Assembly: GCF_021130785.1 (NCBI RefSeq)
Contig: NC_060207.1
Location: 5,221,001 to 5,285,000 of the forward strand
Source: Homalodisca vitripennis
Taxonomy: Eukaryota > Arthropoda > Insecta > Hemiptera > Cicadellidae
Direction: 5' to 3'
Length of the DNA: 64,000 bases
This document shows positions 12,307 through 25,640 of the stretch, one piece after another. The notes beneath the pieces are model-generated. The model searched no databases and was not told where the DNA came from. It was given only the letters and a program-made list of their open reading frames with translations. The translations under genes and the position numbers were made by a program. Positions within the stretch are counted from its first letter, which is position 1. Every line of letters starts with the position of its first letter.

Positions 12307-13836
12307 TTGAATTTTATCAATATATTTTTATGGTTCAGAAAATATATAATTTAGTAGGTATTTCCTGCCTATGTAAAAAGTTATATGTAATAAAATATAC
12401 TAGCCGCGCTATTTTTGGTGTGGGGCAATGAGACGGTTAAAATATCAAATAATTTATTTCTCACATTAAATTTTTCATTAAAAGTTCATCCGTCAGACAT
12501 TTAAATCAATATTAAATCAGCACCAGCTAACCCCATACAGACTCTTAAAGTGGTAACTTTAACCTTCTGCACGTAGTTGTCCAAAGTACGAGTACCATGA
12601 CCAAACACAAAACTATAGTAAAAAGTGGGAGTGAATCGCAAAGCTTTTGGTGACGCTACGCTTTCTAATTAACATTTGCTATTCAATCTAGATTCAACTG
12701 TAACAAGCAGAGATATTTAACTTTTAAAAGTAACCTGTAATGATTAACAAGTGAATTTTGCCACATCGGTAAGGAACCGAAACCTTAAACAAACATAACA
12801 GTTACTAAAATTTACAATAACAGTCAAGTCTAACTGAATTATTTTATCCTATCTGAATCTTCCGTATTTATAATTATATGATTTATATTTTGATGTCTTC
12901 TCGTTGATTAAAATTATGATTTAATAAATGATTGGTTTCTGTTGACCAAAACATTATTCACATAATTAACTATCATATTTTTATGTGATTATTGTTTTAA
13001 ATTCAGGCATAAATCTGAATTTCACAACAGGATGACTAATTTAATGTAAGAACGTACTAAGTATCATTTTAGTACTTCATATAACAATATGCTGCATATT
13101 TAGGAGGAGCAATGAGATATCCAATCATTTCCTATAGCTTCAATGAAAGATTGTATCTCTATTGTTTAAATACAATGTTTCGTTATTTGATATTGACGTT
13201 ATTGAATCAAACAATGAACGTGCTAGTCGTGTGCATATTTGAGCCATAGAGGTAAATATAATTTCCATCTCCACCATAGAGGAATGTTCAATATATACTC
13301 TCTGCATTAGGACGTTATCAGTTGTCATGGTTTGGATTAGACCAATAATACGTCATGTGATTTCTGATCCATCTCTCTGTCTCTATTCCAATTAAATTTA
13401 TTCTCTTTGGTAACTAAAACCAGCTAAATGCCTTGTTTTTTAACGAGTATGCACAGACTTAACAAAACGGATTACAATAAAGCTGAATTAAAGCTAAAAT
13501 TAAGAAACTTTCTTCTAATATTGTGTTAATGCTCAAGTTAGGTCTGAAAATTAATTAGTTTGAATTGAAGTAATATTTTCTAAAAAATTAAAAAATTTGA
13601 AATTCTGCAATATAAATAAATTAATAGCTTTAAAATGTTTTGTAATGGTTTTTAAAATATACATTAAAACATGTACGACGGGTGAATAAATATATTAAAG
13701 AATCCATAATATAACTAATCATTTATTGTTTACATATTCCCTACGAAAGTTAGAGAGATTTTCGTAATAAGTTTATATGAATTTCTTCGTGGTCAAATAA
13801 ATATATACGATGTATGTATACAAGAGTTATTTCACT
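12307..13836. other. AT-rich intergenic DNA, no supported gene
   Basis: There is only a 62-codon minus-strand open frame (13140-13328) with no recognisable features. No repeats stand out. Confidence 0.35.
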
Positions 13837-16230
13837 AACTTAGGGAAACCTTATAACGACTTCACATTTAGTAACTCTCAAAGCGATTATGTACATTGGC
13901 GCTTACATGAACATGTTTGGCAGGAACCTATATATCACGGTTGGTAAGAAGCGTCACCTTAGGGGAACTTTATAACGACTTCACATTTAGTAACTCTCAA
14001 AGCGATTATGTACATTGGCGCTTACATGAACATGTTTGGCAGGAACCTATATATCACGGTTGGTAAGAAGCGTCACCTTAGGGGAACTTTATAACGATTT
14101 CACATTTAGTAACTCTCAAAGCGATTATGTACATTGGCGCTTACATGAACATGTTTGGCAGGAACCTATATATCACGGTTGGTAAGAAGCGTCACCTTAG
14201 GGGAACTTTATAACGACTTCACATTTTAGTAACTCTCAAAGCGATTATGTACATTGGCGCTTACAGGAACATGTTTGGCAGGAACTATATATCACGGTTG
14301 GTAAGAAGCGTCACCTTAGGGGAACTTTATAACGACTTCACATTTAGTAACTCTCAAAGCGATTATGTACATTGGCGCTTACATGAACATGTTTGGCAGG
14401 AACTATATATCACGGTTGGTAAGAAGCGTCACCTTAGGGGAACTTTATAACGACTTCACATTTAGTAACTCTCAAAGCGATTATGTACATTGGCGCTTAC
14501 AGGAACATGTTTGGCAGGAAACTATATATCACGGTTGGTAAGAAGCGTCACCTTAGGGGAACTTTATAACGACTTCACATTTAGTAACTCTCAAAGCGAT
14601 TATGTACATTGGCGCTTACAGGAACATGTTTGGCAGGAACTATATATCACGGTTGGTAAGAAGCGTCACCTTAGGGGAACTTTATAACGACTTCACATTT
14701 AGTAACTCTCAAAGCGATTATGTACATTGGCGCTTACAGGAACATGTTTGGCAGGAACTATATATCACGGTTGGTAAGAAGCGTCACCTTAGGGGAACTT
14801 TATAACGACTTCACATTTAGTAACTCTCAAAGCGATTATGTACATTGGCGCTTACAGGAACATGTTTGGCAGGAACTATATATCACGGTTGGTAAGAAGC
14901 GTCACCTTAGGGGAACTTTATAACGACTTCACATTTAGTAACTCTCAAAGCGATTATGTACATTGGCGCTTACAGGAACATGTTTGACAGGAACTATATA
15001 TCACGGTTGGTAAGAAGCGTCACCTTAGGGGAACTTTATAACGACTTCACATTTAGTAACTCTCAAAGCGATTATGTACATTGGCGCTTACAGGAACATG
15101 TTTGACAGGAACTATATATCACGGTTGGTAAGAAGCGTCACCTTAGGGGAACTTTATAACGACTTCACATTTAGTAACTCTCAAAGCGATTATGTACATT
15201 GGCGCTTACAGGAACATGTTTGGCAGGAACTATATATCACGGTTGGTAAGAAGCGTCACCTTAGGGGAACTTTATAACGACTTCACATTTAGTAACTCTC
15301 AAAGCGATTATGTACATTGGCGCTTACAGGAACATGTTTGACAGGAACTATATATCACGGTTGGTAAGAAGCGTCACCTTAGGGGAACTTTATAACGACT
15401 TCACATTTAGTAACTCTCAAAGCGATTATGTACATTGGCGCTTACAGGAACATGTTTGGCAGGAAACTATATATCACGGTTGGTAAGAAGCGTCACCTTA
15501 GGGGAACTTTATAACGACTTCACATTTAGTAACTCTCAAAGCGATTATGTACATTGGCGCTTACATGAACATGTTTGGCAGGAACTATATATCACGGTTG
15601 GTAAGAAGCGTCACCTTAGGGGAACTTTATAACGACTTCACATTTAGTAACTCTCAAAGCGATTATGTACATTGGCGCTTACAGGAACATGTTTGGCAGG
15701 AACTATATATCACGGTTGGTAAGAAGCGTCACCTTAGGGGAACTTTATAACGACTTCACATTTAGTAACTCTCAAAGCGATTATGTACATTGGCGCTTAC
15801 AGGAACATGTTTGGCAGGAACTATATATCACGGTTGGTAAGAAGCGTCACCTTAGGGGAACTTTATAACGACTTCACATTTAGTAACTCTCAAAGCGATT
15901 ATGTACATTGGCGCTTACATGAACATGTTTGGCAGGAACTATATATCACGGTTGGTAAGAAGCGTCACCTTAGGGGAACTTTATAACGACTTCACATTTA
16001 GTAACTCTCAAAGCGATTATGTACATTGGCGCTTACATGAACATGTTTGGCAGGAACTATATATCACGGTTGGTAAGAAGCGTCACCTTAGGGGAACTTT
16101 ATAACGACTTCACATTTTAGTAACTCTCAAAGCGATTATGTACATTGGCGCTTACAGGAACATGTTTGGCAGGAACTATATATCACGGTTGGTAAGAAGC
16201 GTCACCTTAGGGGAACTTTATAACGACTTA
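13837..16230. repeat. Minisatellite, 118-bp unit, 20 copies
   Basis: There are twenty tandem copies of a unit that contains AACTCTCAAAGCGATTATG, ACATTGGCGCTTACA[G/T]GAAC and GAAGCGTCACCTTAGGGG. The period is 118 bp, so the reading frame shifts from copy to copy. The series of ~67-codon open frames across the array is therefore a by-product, not a gene. Variant positions are few: CAGGAAC or CATGAAC, TTTGGCAGG or TTTGACAGG, and AACC or AAC before TATATATCACGG, the AACC form being confined to the first three copies. A decayed further copy (TCAAAGCGTAGTATGTACAT) follows at about 16245-16268. Confidence 0.97.
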
Positions 16231-16631
16231 AAATTAATTATTTTTCAAAGCGTAGTATGTACATTGATATATGATATTTTATATTACAACTGGATTTAGT
16301 AATAGATTGTCCCGTAAACAAAAAATTATTCTATTTACTAAAGTAAAGCTTAAGTCTTATTTCATTCGTCAAGTTAGTCCGTAAAAGAAATAATCAAATA
16401 CAATGACAGATAAGATCTATAGAGCCCGTTGATGTAAAATATGAAAGCACATCTATACGATTCTTGAGGCAGTGCTTGTGATATAGAAGGATATTGAGAA
16501 CCGGGAAACATACAGTTTTAGAACTAAATAGTATTTAATATATGTGGAATAAATATTATACTTGTTAGGTTGTGAAGTATAAATAACCATTGCATTATTG
16601 TAGTATTGCAATAGTATTACTGCGATATCCA

Positions 16632-16670
16632 TATAATATATAGGCGATCATAGGAGTTTTGTTCAGTTTC
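16632..16670 (+). promoter_or_regulatory. Possible RNA polymerase II core promoter
   Basis: A TATAATATATAG box begins at 16632 and an arthropod-type initiator TTCAGTTT has its A at 16665. The spacing of about 30 bp is what a TATA/Inr pair needs. No clear DPE follows. An 83-codon frame at 16820-17071 lies downstream but lacks an ATG and resembles nothing I know, so there is no gene to attach the promoter to. In A+T-rich DNA the TATA match alone means little; the pairing with the initiator is what makes it worth listing. Confidence 0.3.
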
Positions 16671-17328
16671 GTCTAGTGGCAGTTGGTGTGTATGGAGTTA
16701 TTCGACTGTGTAGAGATATATGACAAAGTATACCACTATTCGAAGCAAGTGGTTTTAATAATATTTGAATTGCAACACTAATTTATACTCTCACAAAATA
16801 AAACAACATTACCAGAGCTTTGTTTCGTTACTGCAGAATTAACCAGATTTTCACAGCAGACGAGCAAACTGTATTGTTTAAAACGTCAAAACGTTTCAAG
16901 CTGAAAGAACAATGCGAAATTTGCACTGAACTCTTCAAAACTGTTCTAGTGTTATGTTATGTTTACGTCAGCCAGTTGTTCAGAGAATATTTGTTAAATA
17001 AACTCTTCACTCCTGATATTTATTTATTATACCATCGGTTTAGTTTACTTTTTATTGTTTTGGAGAGTTAAAAAATGTTTGTATTTGTTACTGTTGTTAT
17101 TTTAAGGTTAACACTTATTATCCATTATACTATAAACTGGCACTTACAACACTTGACTATTTGCACAGTAGATAGGGTAACAAATAGTAACCAAATGTTG
17201 ACCTGTCTGTGACTAATTATTCAAACAAATGAGATAGAGGACAAATCTAAAACCTTGTGGAATCAATTCTTTTCTTTCCTATGTATATTGTTGGCCGTTT
17301 AGTATTAAAAGTGTAGTTTTAGACTTAA

Positions 17329-17513
17329 AAACCCTCTTTTAAACTGTAACTGTAGAAAGCATTTATAGACCGTAAAAGAATAAATACTTTGAAATCCAAA
17401 ATACAGAATCCAAACGGATAAAATCCTCTTTAAACTATAACTGTTGAAAGAATTTATAGATTGTAAAAGATTAAATTCTTTGAAATCCGAAATACAGAAT
17501 TTAAATTGATAAA
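17329..17513. repeat. Two diverged tandem copies, ~92 bp
   Basis: Copy one runs from about 17329 and copy two from about 17422. Both contain TTTAAACT(G/A)TAACTGT, then a TTTATAGA..GTAAAAGA block, then CTTTGAAATCC(A/G)AAATACAGAAT. Similarity is around 85 percent by eye. It looks like an old duplication that never expanded. Confidence 0.8.
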
Positions 17514-17972
17514 ACGATAGTTAATCGCTTATTTACCCCATGATGTTAGTCGATGTGAACGGAAGTTCTTTTATGTAAATTATCGTAGTTTGTTATTAAA
17601 TATGTTTTCATGCAGCAATAATTAATTATCGGTGAGGACTTGACAGGATGTTTCTGAATTAATTAAATTTTAAATCTTACTAACTTTAGGAAAGAAGAAC
17701 AGAGTTTTTTCAAGTTGCAAAGCAATGTGCCTTTAACAAATTTGTTCCGTACTATTGTATGAAATCGGGCACGAATATTTCCGTATAAGTAGAACACAAT
17801 ACTTAACTTTCGATCTTAAATATGTATTGTATTAACTAACATAACCTGAAAATACCAAGAAGACAAAACATGTTCCAATCTTCCAAAACCCAAATTTCTT
17901 TTTCATCCCAAAGTTTATTTTCACAAGCTTTGTAGTTTCTATGGTTTATGTGTGGTTTGACAATTGTGTATG

Positions 17973-20900
17973 TGTGTATGTCTGAAACATGTAACGAGCG
18001 ACAACACCTCATTGGTTGTTTTAGTGTTTAACCACTCTTAGTCTGATAGTGGTGCGTATGTCTGAAACATGTAACGGGCGACAACACCTCATTGGTTGTT
18101 TTAGTGTATAACCGTTCTTAGTCTGATAGTGGTGTGTATGTCTGAAACATGTAACGAGCGACAACACCTCATTGGTTGTTTTAGTGTTTAACCACTCTTA
18201 GTCTGATAGTGGTGCGTATGTCTGAAACATGTAACGAGCGACAACACCTCATTGGTTGTTTTAGTGTTTAACCATTCTTAGTCTGATAGTGGTGCGTATG
18301 TCTGAAACATGTAACGAGCGACAACACCTCATTGGTTGTTTTAGTGTATAACCGTTCTTAGTCTGATAGTGGTGCGTATGTCTGAAACATGTAACGGGCG
18401 ACAACACCTCATTGGTTGTTTTAGTGTTATAACCGTTCTTAGTCTGATAGTGGTGTGTATGTCTGAAACATGTAACGAGCGACAACACCTCATTGGTTGT
18501 TTTAGTGTTTAACCATTCTTAGTCTGATAGTGGTGTGTATGTCTGAAACATGTAACGAGCGACAACACCTCATTGGTTGTTTTAGTGTTTAACCATTCTT
18601 AGTCTGATAGTGGTGCGTATGTCTGAAACATGTAACGAGCGACAACACCTCATTGGTTGTTTTAGTGTTTAACCGTTCTTAGTCTGATAGTGGTGCGTAT
18701 GTCTGAAACATGTAACGAGCGACAACACCTCATTGGTTGTTTTAGTGTTTAACCGTTCTTAGTCTGATAGTGGTGCGTATGTCTGAAACATGTAACGAGC
18801 GACAACACCTCATTGGTTGTTTTAGTGTTTAACCGTTCTTAGTCTGATAGTGGTGCGTATGTCTGAAACATGTAACGAGCGACAACACCTCATTGGTTGT
18901 TTTAGTGTTTAACCGTTCTTAGTCTGATAGTGGTGCGTATGTCTGAAACATGTAACGAGCGACAACACCTCATTGGTTGTTTTAGTGTTTAACCATTCTT
19001 AGTCTGATAGTGGTGCGTATGTCTGAAACATGTAACGAGCGACAACACCTCATTGGTTGTTTTAGTGTTTAACCGTTCTTAGTCTGATAGTGGTGCGTAT
19101 GTCTGAAACATGTAACGAGCGACAACACCTCATTGGTTGTTTTAGTGTTTAACCATTCTTAGTCTGATAGTGGTGCGTATGTCTGAAACATGTAACGAGC
19201 GACAACACCTCATTGGTTGTTTTAGTGTTTAACCGTTCTTAGTCTGATAGTGGTGCGTATGTCTGAAACATGTAACGAGCGACAACACCTCATTGGTTGT
19301 TTTAGTGTTTAACCATTCTTAGTCTGATAGTGGTGCGTATGTCTGAAACATGTAACGAGCGACAACACCTCATTGGTTGTTTTAGTGTATAACCGTTCTT
19401 AGTCTGATAGTGGTGCGTATGTCTGAAACATGTAACGAGCGACAACACCTCATTGGTTGTTTTAGTGTTTAACCATTCTTAGTCTGATAGTGGTGCGTAT
19501 GTCTGAAACATGTAACGAGCGACAACACCTCATTGGTTGTTTTAGTGTTTAACCGTTCTTAGTCTGATAGTGGTGCGTATGTCTGAAACATGTAACGAGC
19601 GACAACACCTCATTGGTTGTTTTAGTGTTTAACCATTCTTAGTCTGATAGTGGTGCGTATGTCTGAAACATGTAACGAGCGACAACACCTCATTGGTTGT
19701 TTTAGTGTTTAACCGTTCTTAGTCTGATAGTGGTGCGTATGTCTGAAACATGTAACGAGCGACAACACCTCATTGGTTGTTTTAGTGTTTAACCATTCTT
19801 AGTCTGATAGTGGTGTGTATGTCTGAAACATGTAACGAGCGACAACACCTCATTGGTTGTTTTAGTGTTTAACCATTCTTAGTCTGATAGTGGTGCGTAT
19901 GTCTGAAACATGTAACGAGCGACAACACCTCATTGGTTGTTTTAGTGTTTAACCATTCTTAGTCTGATAGTGGTGCGTATGTCTGAAACATGTAACGAGC
20001 GACAACACCTCATTGGTTGTTTTAGTGTTTAACCATTCTTAGTCTGATAGTGGTGCGTATGTCTGAAACATGTAACGAGCGACAACACCTCATTGGTTGT
20101 TTTAGTGTTTAACCATTCTTAGTCTGATAGTGGTGCGTATGTCTGAAACATGTAACGAGCGACAACACCTCATTGGTTGTTTTAGTGTTTAACCATTCTT
20201 AGTCTGATAGTGGTGCGTATGTCTGAAACATGTAACGAGCGACAACACCTCATTGGTTGTTTTAGTGTTTAACCATTCTTAGTCTGATAGTGGTGCGTAT
20301 GTCTGAAACATGTAACGAGCGACAACACCTCATTGGTTGTTTTAGTGTTTAACCATTCTTAGTCTGATAGTGGTGCGTATGTCTGAAACATGTAACGAGC
20401 GACAACACCTCATTGGTTGTTTTAGTGTTTAACCATTCTTAGTCTGATAGTGGTGCGTATGTCTGAAACATGTAACGAGCGACAACACCTCATTGGTTGT
20501 TTTAGTGTTTAACCATTCTTAGTCTGATAGTGGTGCGTATGTCTGAAACATGTAACGAGCGACAACACCTCATTGGTTGTTTTAGTGTTTAACCATTCTT
20601 AGTCTGATAGTGGTGCGTATGTCTGAAACATGTAACGAGCGACAACACCTCATTGGTTGTTTTAGTGTTTAACCATTCTTAGTCTGATAGTGGTGTGTAT
20701 GTCTGAAACATGTAACGAGCGACAACACCTCATTGGTTGTTTTAGTGTTTAACCATTCTTAGTCTGATAGTGGTGCGTATGTCTGAAACATGTAACGAGC
20801 GACAACACCTCATTGGTTGTTTTAGTGTTTAACCATTCTTAGTCTGATAGTGGTGTGTATGTCTGAAACATGTAACGAGCGACAACACCTCATTGGTTGT

Positions 20901-22056
20901 TTTAGTGTATAACCGTTCTTAGTCTGATAGTGGTTGCGTATGTCTGAAACATGTAACGAGCGACAACACCTCATTGGTTGTTTTAGTGTTTAACCATTCT
21001 TAGTCTGATAGTGGTGTGTATGTCTGAAACATGTAACGAACGACAACACCTCATTGGTTGTTGTTTTAGTGTTTAACCATTCTTAGTCTGATAGTGGTGC
21101 GTATGTCTGAAACATGTAACGAACGACAACACCTCATTGGTTGTTTTAGTGTTTAACCGTTCTTAGTCTGATAGTGGTGTGTATGTCTGAAACATGTAAC
21201 GAGCGACAACACCTCATTGGTTGTTTTAGTGTTTAACCATTCTTAGTCTGATAGTGGTGCGTATGTCTGAAACATGTAACGAACGACAACACCTCATTGG
21301 TTGTTTTAGTGTTTAACCGTTCTTAGTCTGATAGTGGTGCGTATGTCTGAAACATGTAACGAGCGACAACACGTCATTGGTTGTTTTAGTGTTTAACCAT
21401 TCTTAGTCTGATAGTTGATGTCTGATAGTGGTGCGTATGTCTGAAACATGTAACGAGCGACAACACCTCATTGGTTGTTTTAGTGTTTAACCATTCTTAG
21501 TCTGATAGTGGTGCGTATGTCTGAAACATGTAACGAAGCGACAACACCTCATTGGTTGTTTTAGTGTTTAACCATTCTTAGTCTGATAGTGGTGTGTATG
21601 TCTGAAACATGTAACGAGCGACAACACCTCATTGGTTGTTTTAGTGTATAACCGTTCTTAGTCTGATAGTGGTGCGTATGTCTGAAACATGTAACGAGCG
21701 ACAACACCTCATTGGTTGTTTTAGTGTTTAACCATTCTTAGTCTGATAGTGGTGTGTATGTCTGAAACATGTAACGAGCGACAACACCTCATTGGTTGTT
21801 TTAGTGTTTAACCATTCTTAGTCTGATAGTGGTGTGTATGTCTGAAACATGTAACGAACGACAACACCTCATTGGTTGTTTTAGTGTTTAACCGTTCTTA
21901 GTCTGATAGTGGTGCGTATGTCTGAAACATGTAACGAACGACAACACCTCATTGGTTGTTTTAGTGTTTAACCGTTCTTAGTCTGATAGTGGCGCCATTC
22001 TGATTAGTCTGAAACATGTAACGAACCACAATACCTCATTGGTTGTTTTAGTGTTT
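17973..22056. repeat. Minisatellite, 80-bp unit, about 51 copies
   Basis: This is the largest array in the window. Units run GTATGTCTGAAACATGTAAC, then GAGCGACAACACCTCATTGG, then TTGTTTTAGTGTTTAACC, then a variable [A/G]TTCTTAGTCTGATAGTGGTG. Three positions vary systematically: GCGTATG or GTGTATG, TTTAACC or TATAACC, and CCATTC or CCGTTC. Between about 18913 and 19793 the CCGTTC and CCATTC types alternate strictly, giving a 160-bp higher-order repeat. From 19793 to about 20833 nearly all units are CCATTC. Irregularities cluster at the right end: an extra base near 20933, an extra TTG near 21061 and a partial duplication near 21413. The last unit (from about 22000) is decayed. There is no coding frame. 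Confidence 0.97.
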
Positions 22057-25037
22057 GACGGAGGCAAGTATGCCAAATAAGTTTGTTAACTAAATCTAAT
22101 AAAGGGACATAACCAATGAATTTTAATAGGTTACCTAAATCAATATATAATGTACATGAAATCCTTGGTAAGTTTAAACATCTTTATAGTTCCTATTCAT
22201 ATTATATAGAACCTACATGGTCATATATATTTATAACTCATATATTCTACTCATCAATTTGTGAAGATTAAAAGAATTTAATTTCAAAATCAAAATCATG
22301 CTTTTATTGAAGATCGGAATGTTTTCAGATTTTTTTTATGATTTTATGTTTATATTTATTTTTTATTTATACTGAACGTACTAATTTAAAGATTGTTTAG
22401 ATAGCACTGTAATCGATAATTAGGGGGTGTGATAGTGAAGGATATTTGATCATTTCGCACTGCAACCCAGCGACAGATTACAAGAGAAAGTGAGAGGGAG
22501 AATGTATTGTTAGCAGCATGTTCAGTCTGTCACTGCGGTGAACTCAGCTGATACCGAAGTACCATCTCCAAGTTTTCTCTGTGTGACTGTTTATTTTTGT
22601 ATCTTCAACAACAAGAAACTCGCTCGCGAAATGGGATCGGTCTGAACGGTTGAGTCTCCAATATAAAATCTCAAGAGAGAAACTCATTGTTAACGGCAAC
22701 AGAAGCGAACCTTTTGAGATAGACAGATTGTTACCGTGTCGCGTTCGTAGGAGAATTGCTTGCTTGCTGTTCTTGTAAGATGCAAGACCTAAAGGTACCA
22801 ATTGCTATTTCAGAACGCAGGTATCTATTTTCATGAAATAATATACATATTGTTGTTAATTTTAAAAATAATCAAGCTCTGCAGTTTTCAGTTATACACT
22901 AGATTTACATTATAAGGTAAATATATTTAAAAGCGTGATTCGATAGAAACGTTGGTGGTTGAATACCGAGAGCCTTTATTATTTTAATTTTAATAAAAAC
23001 ATTTATGTGATTGGTGTGGATAAGCTCTAATATTAGGCACTTTTGTTAAAGACATTATACTAATAGCAGTGTTTATCAGTAGCCAAATTTGGTTAAATGT
23101 AACTTATTTTATTTGAGAAATGCTACACAACTCATGGCTACGCAGAGGCTATGCTCTCCATCAAGGCATTCCCTTTAATATAAGTTTTGTAAATAATATT
23201 AGTTCATATTATATAGTAGTATGTTATTTCCTGTCATACCTTAAATATACGTTTTACTATGATCGTGTTCATTGTGATTTAATGGTAAAAGAAGGAATAA
23301 ATTTGATACGGAGAACTGGATGTCCCAACAGAGACCGAGAAGCGGCGTCCAGTCAGGAAGGAGCGAAACAGCAGGAGACTGTAGGCCAACTTGTGTAAGA
23401 TACCTCTGTATCACAGGGTCTTACTAAGATCCAGACTCACTACAGCCGTGATCAGGCGGTTGTTACGTTGTCGACATTCAGTTATACTTTGAAAAGGTCT
23501 TGTTACGTGCAGAAGCATTGCTTTATCTGGGGTTGTTTTTATTGCGATGTTAATGAAGTGGAGAAAAATTACATAATTTCTTACATCATAATTGTGTTAA
23601 TTAACTGAAAAGCCGATGAAGTCTCCCTTTAAACTTTAGGATTGTTCCACACCGGCCGGTTCAATTTATATAGTTTCAACTGGTCACGCTACTGGATAAA
23701 GTGGCCGGATTAATTTCTCGCTTTTTTCCAATACTGTATTACTGCCTTGTACTTATGGGAAATAAATTCATTTATTCAATTGTTACTGAAATTATTGGAG
23801 CAATTCAATATAACATGAAATATTGGAAAGACGGTCAGTAAAATTGTTTCACTCTCCGACTTCAGAGCTCCCACTTTAAACAAAGAACAAAAATGGACCA
23901 AGAGATTGCAATAACTTTTACTCATCTCAGGAACTTTTGTAAAAGAATATGCTCATGGTCTCCCTGTTTTTCAAAATTACATTGTGTGTCAAACTGCAGG
24001 TAACCTATAATTTATTAAGTACGTGAAGTTAGCAGACACAATGACTCATAATATTTATATACTACTAGCTTTTAATATTGTTTAATCGGTTTAAAATGTA
24101 TATCCTATCATTATAAGTTTCTCTGTCATGCTTAATGTAATATCAAACTCTTTCCTAGTCTATTTCGAGTACGTTATGCCATATGCAAAAATACCAAAAG
24201 AGTGAGTCATACAGCAAAATCGTAAAAATGGTACATAATTACTATCTCTAAACTAGTCTCTCAATCTTGTAACTAACTAATATTGTTTACATTGAATTTA
24301 ACATTTAAGAGACTTTTAGAATAATACTTAACCATTTTCTGTATTTAAACTACCATTAAACATTATTATATACAAAGTTTCTATAACTTTAGTTGCAAGA
24401 AAATGTAACTTACATAGAGAATAATGCATTAAAATCAAGTTAAAAATCAATTAACATAAAAATTCGTTTCTCCTAAACTTTCGATGGGTATTGCGTTCAG
24501 AATTATTAAGCCTGGTCAAAAAATTATAATAATATTTTAATTTCTAAACTTGTGTACCACGCACGACAAGATCATAAACGTAGGTTATGGAAAAATATCA
24601 AAATAACCTTGCCTGTATGCAATAATTTTTTAGTTTAGGTCTATAATGATATTTATTTTTATTCTAATACTAATAAAACAATTACCAATCCACTTAAGCT
24701 AACATTATTGTTTCTTGAACAGTGGTTTCACGTGGGCAGGAAATACTAAACCTACTCTAATTTATTATAACGGAACTTTCGTTGGACTACCTAAGATGAT
24801 AACATGGAAATTAATTCCCAGTAAGCAAACCTCGTAACGGAGTAGGAGAATTATTTGACTTGTGGGTAAAGGCCGGATGAAATACGTGTCCGGAGAGAGT
24901 AAATGGTCCGGCGGCAGGATGATATTGATATTCAGATGAGAGACGTCAGCGATATCAAAATTCTAATTATTGTTGAATTACGTTTCATGTTTAAATTTGC
25001 ATAAAGTATGCGTTGTTCAATATCTGCCCAATATTAC
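22057..25037. other. Intergenic DNA, no supported gene
   Basis: Two patches are less A+T-rich (about 22430-22800 and 23290-23480). They carry short open frames of 85 (minus) and 92 (plus) codons. Neither translation resembles a known protein. They could be untranslated or coding exons of an unrecognised host gene, but I cannot show it. Confidence 0.3.
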
Positions 25038-25265
25038 TGGGTGAGAGTTAGCGAAGACTATCGCTCTTGTGTCCGAAAACTTTTATTTCTAAGCCTAATC
25101 TGACTGCCTGTCTGAATGAAATCTCGAAAACGAAGGTTGTAATTGAAGTTCTGGATGAGGTTTTATTTATATTTCAGTAACACTGATTTTAATCATGGCG
25201 CATGCACTCCATTAGAATTGGCTGAGCGTTAGCAAATATTTCATATGGTTAACCATAATGGATAC
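25038..25265. repeat. Dispersed repeat, copy 1
   Basis: It contains GAGTTAGCGAAGACTATCGC, then TGTCCGAAAAC, then CTGCCTGTCTGAATGAAATC, TCGAAAACGAAGG, and finally ATGGCGCATG...GAATTGGCTGAGCGTTAGC. The same modules recur in cyclic order at 25472 and 28220. Non-coding; the class is unknown. Confidence 0.6.
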
Positions 25266-25471
25266 AATAAAATGTTGGAATAAGCAAATTTGTAAACTAG
25301 TTAAGTAAAACTTATAAATATAAGTTGTAACATGTGACATATTAACAAATGTAGTATATTCGTACAAAAAATAGAAAAAAATAATATGGTCAATGTCAAT
25401 CTAGACAAAAATCCCCTAAAGGCATGATTTTGAATTAAATGTTATTTGTACTTATACATGAATTAGTTCTA

Positions 25472-25640
25472 TGATGGCGCATGACTAATCATGGAATTTG
25501 GCTGAGCGTCATCGGAAGCACTTAGTAGGCTGACACAATTATTTTTCTGTCCCTCGGCTGATTACGAAAATGTATTTTCTGTATTGATGTTTGTCTGTCT
25601 ACCACAGGAAATCTCGAGAGTGAAATGAGAATTGTATTAG
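25472..25640. repeat. Dispersed repeat, copy 2
   Basis: It has the same modules as the copy at 25038: ATGGCGCATG, then TTTGGCTGAGCGTCATCGGA, then TCTGTCC, then TTGTCTGTCTACCACAGGAA, then ATCTCGAGAGTGAAATGA. Copies 1 and 2 lie in the same orientation about 200 bp apart, so they may be two monomers of an old tandem. Confidence 0.6.

Noticed and set aside
14247..16104. Series of overlapping ~67-codon plus-strand open frames
   Set aside because: They repeat with the 118-bp unit, which shifts frame every copy. They are by-products of the array.
16820..17071. 83-codon gene downstream of the possible promoter
   Set aside because: The frame begins at TTG, has no ATG near the start and resembles nothing known.
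1783..22056. CRISPR array
   Set aside because: The repeats are contiguous, without unique spacers, and the genome is eukaryotic.
22544..23398. Possible host exons (85- and 92-codon frames in less A+T-rich DNA, with scattered GTAAG/CAG sites)
   Set aside because: No recognisable protein and no consistent pair of splice sites that joins frames.
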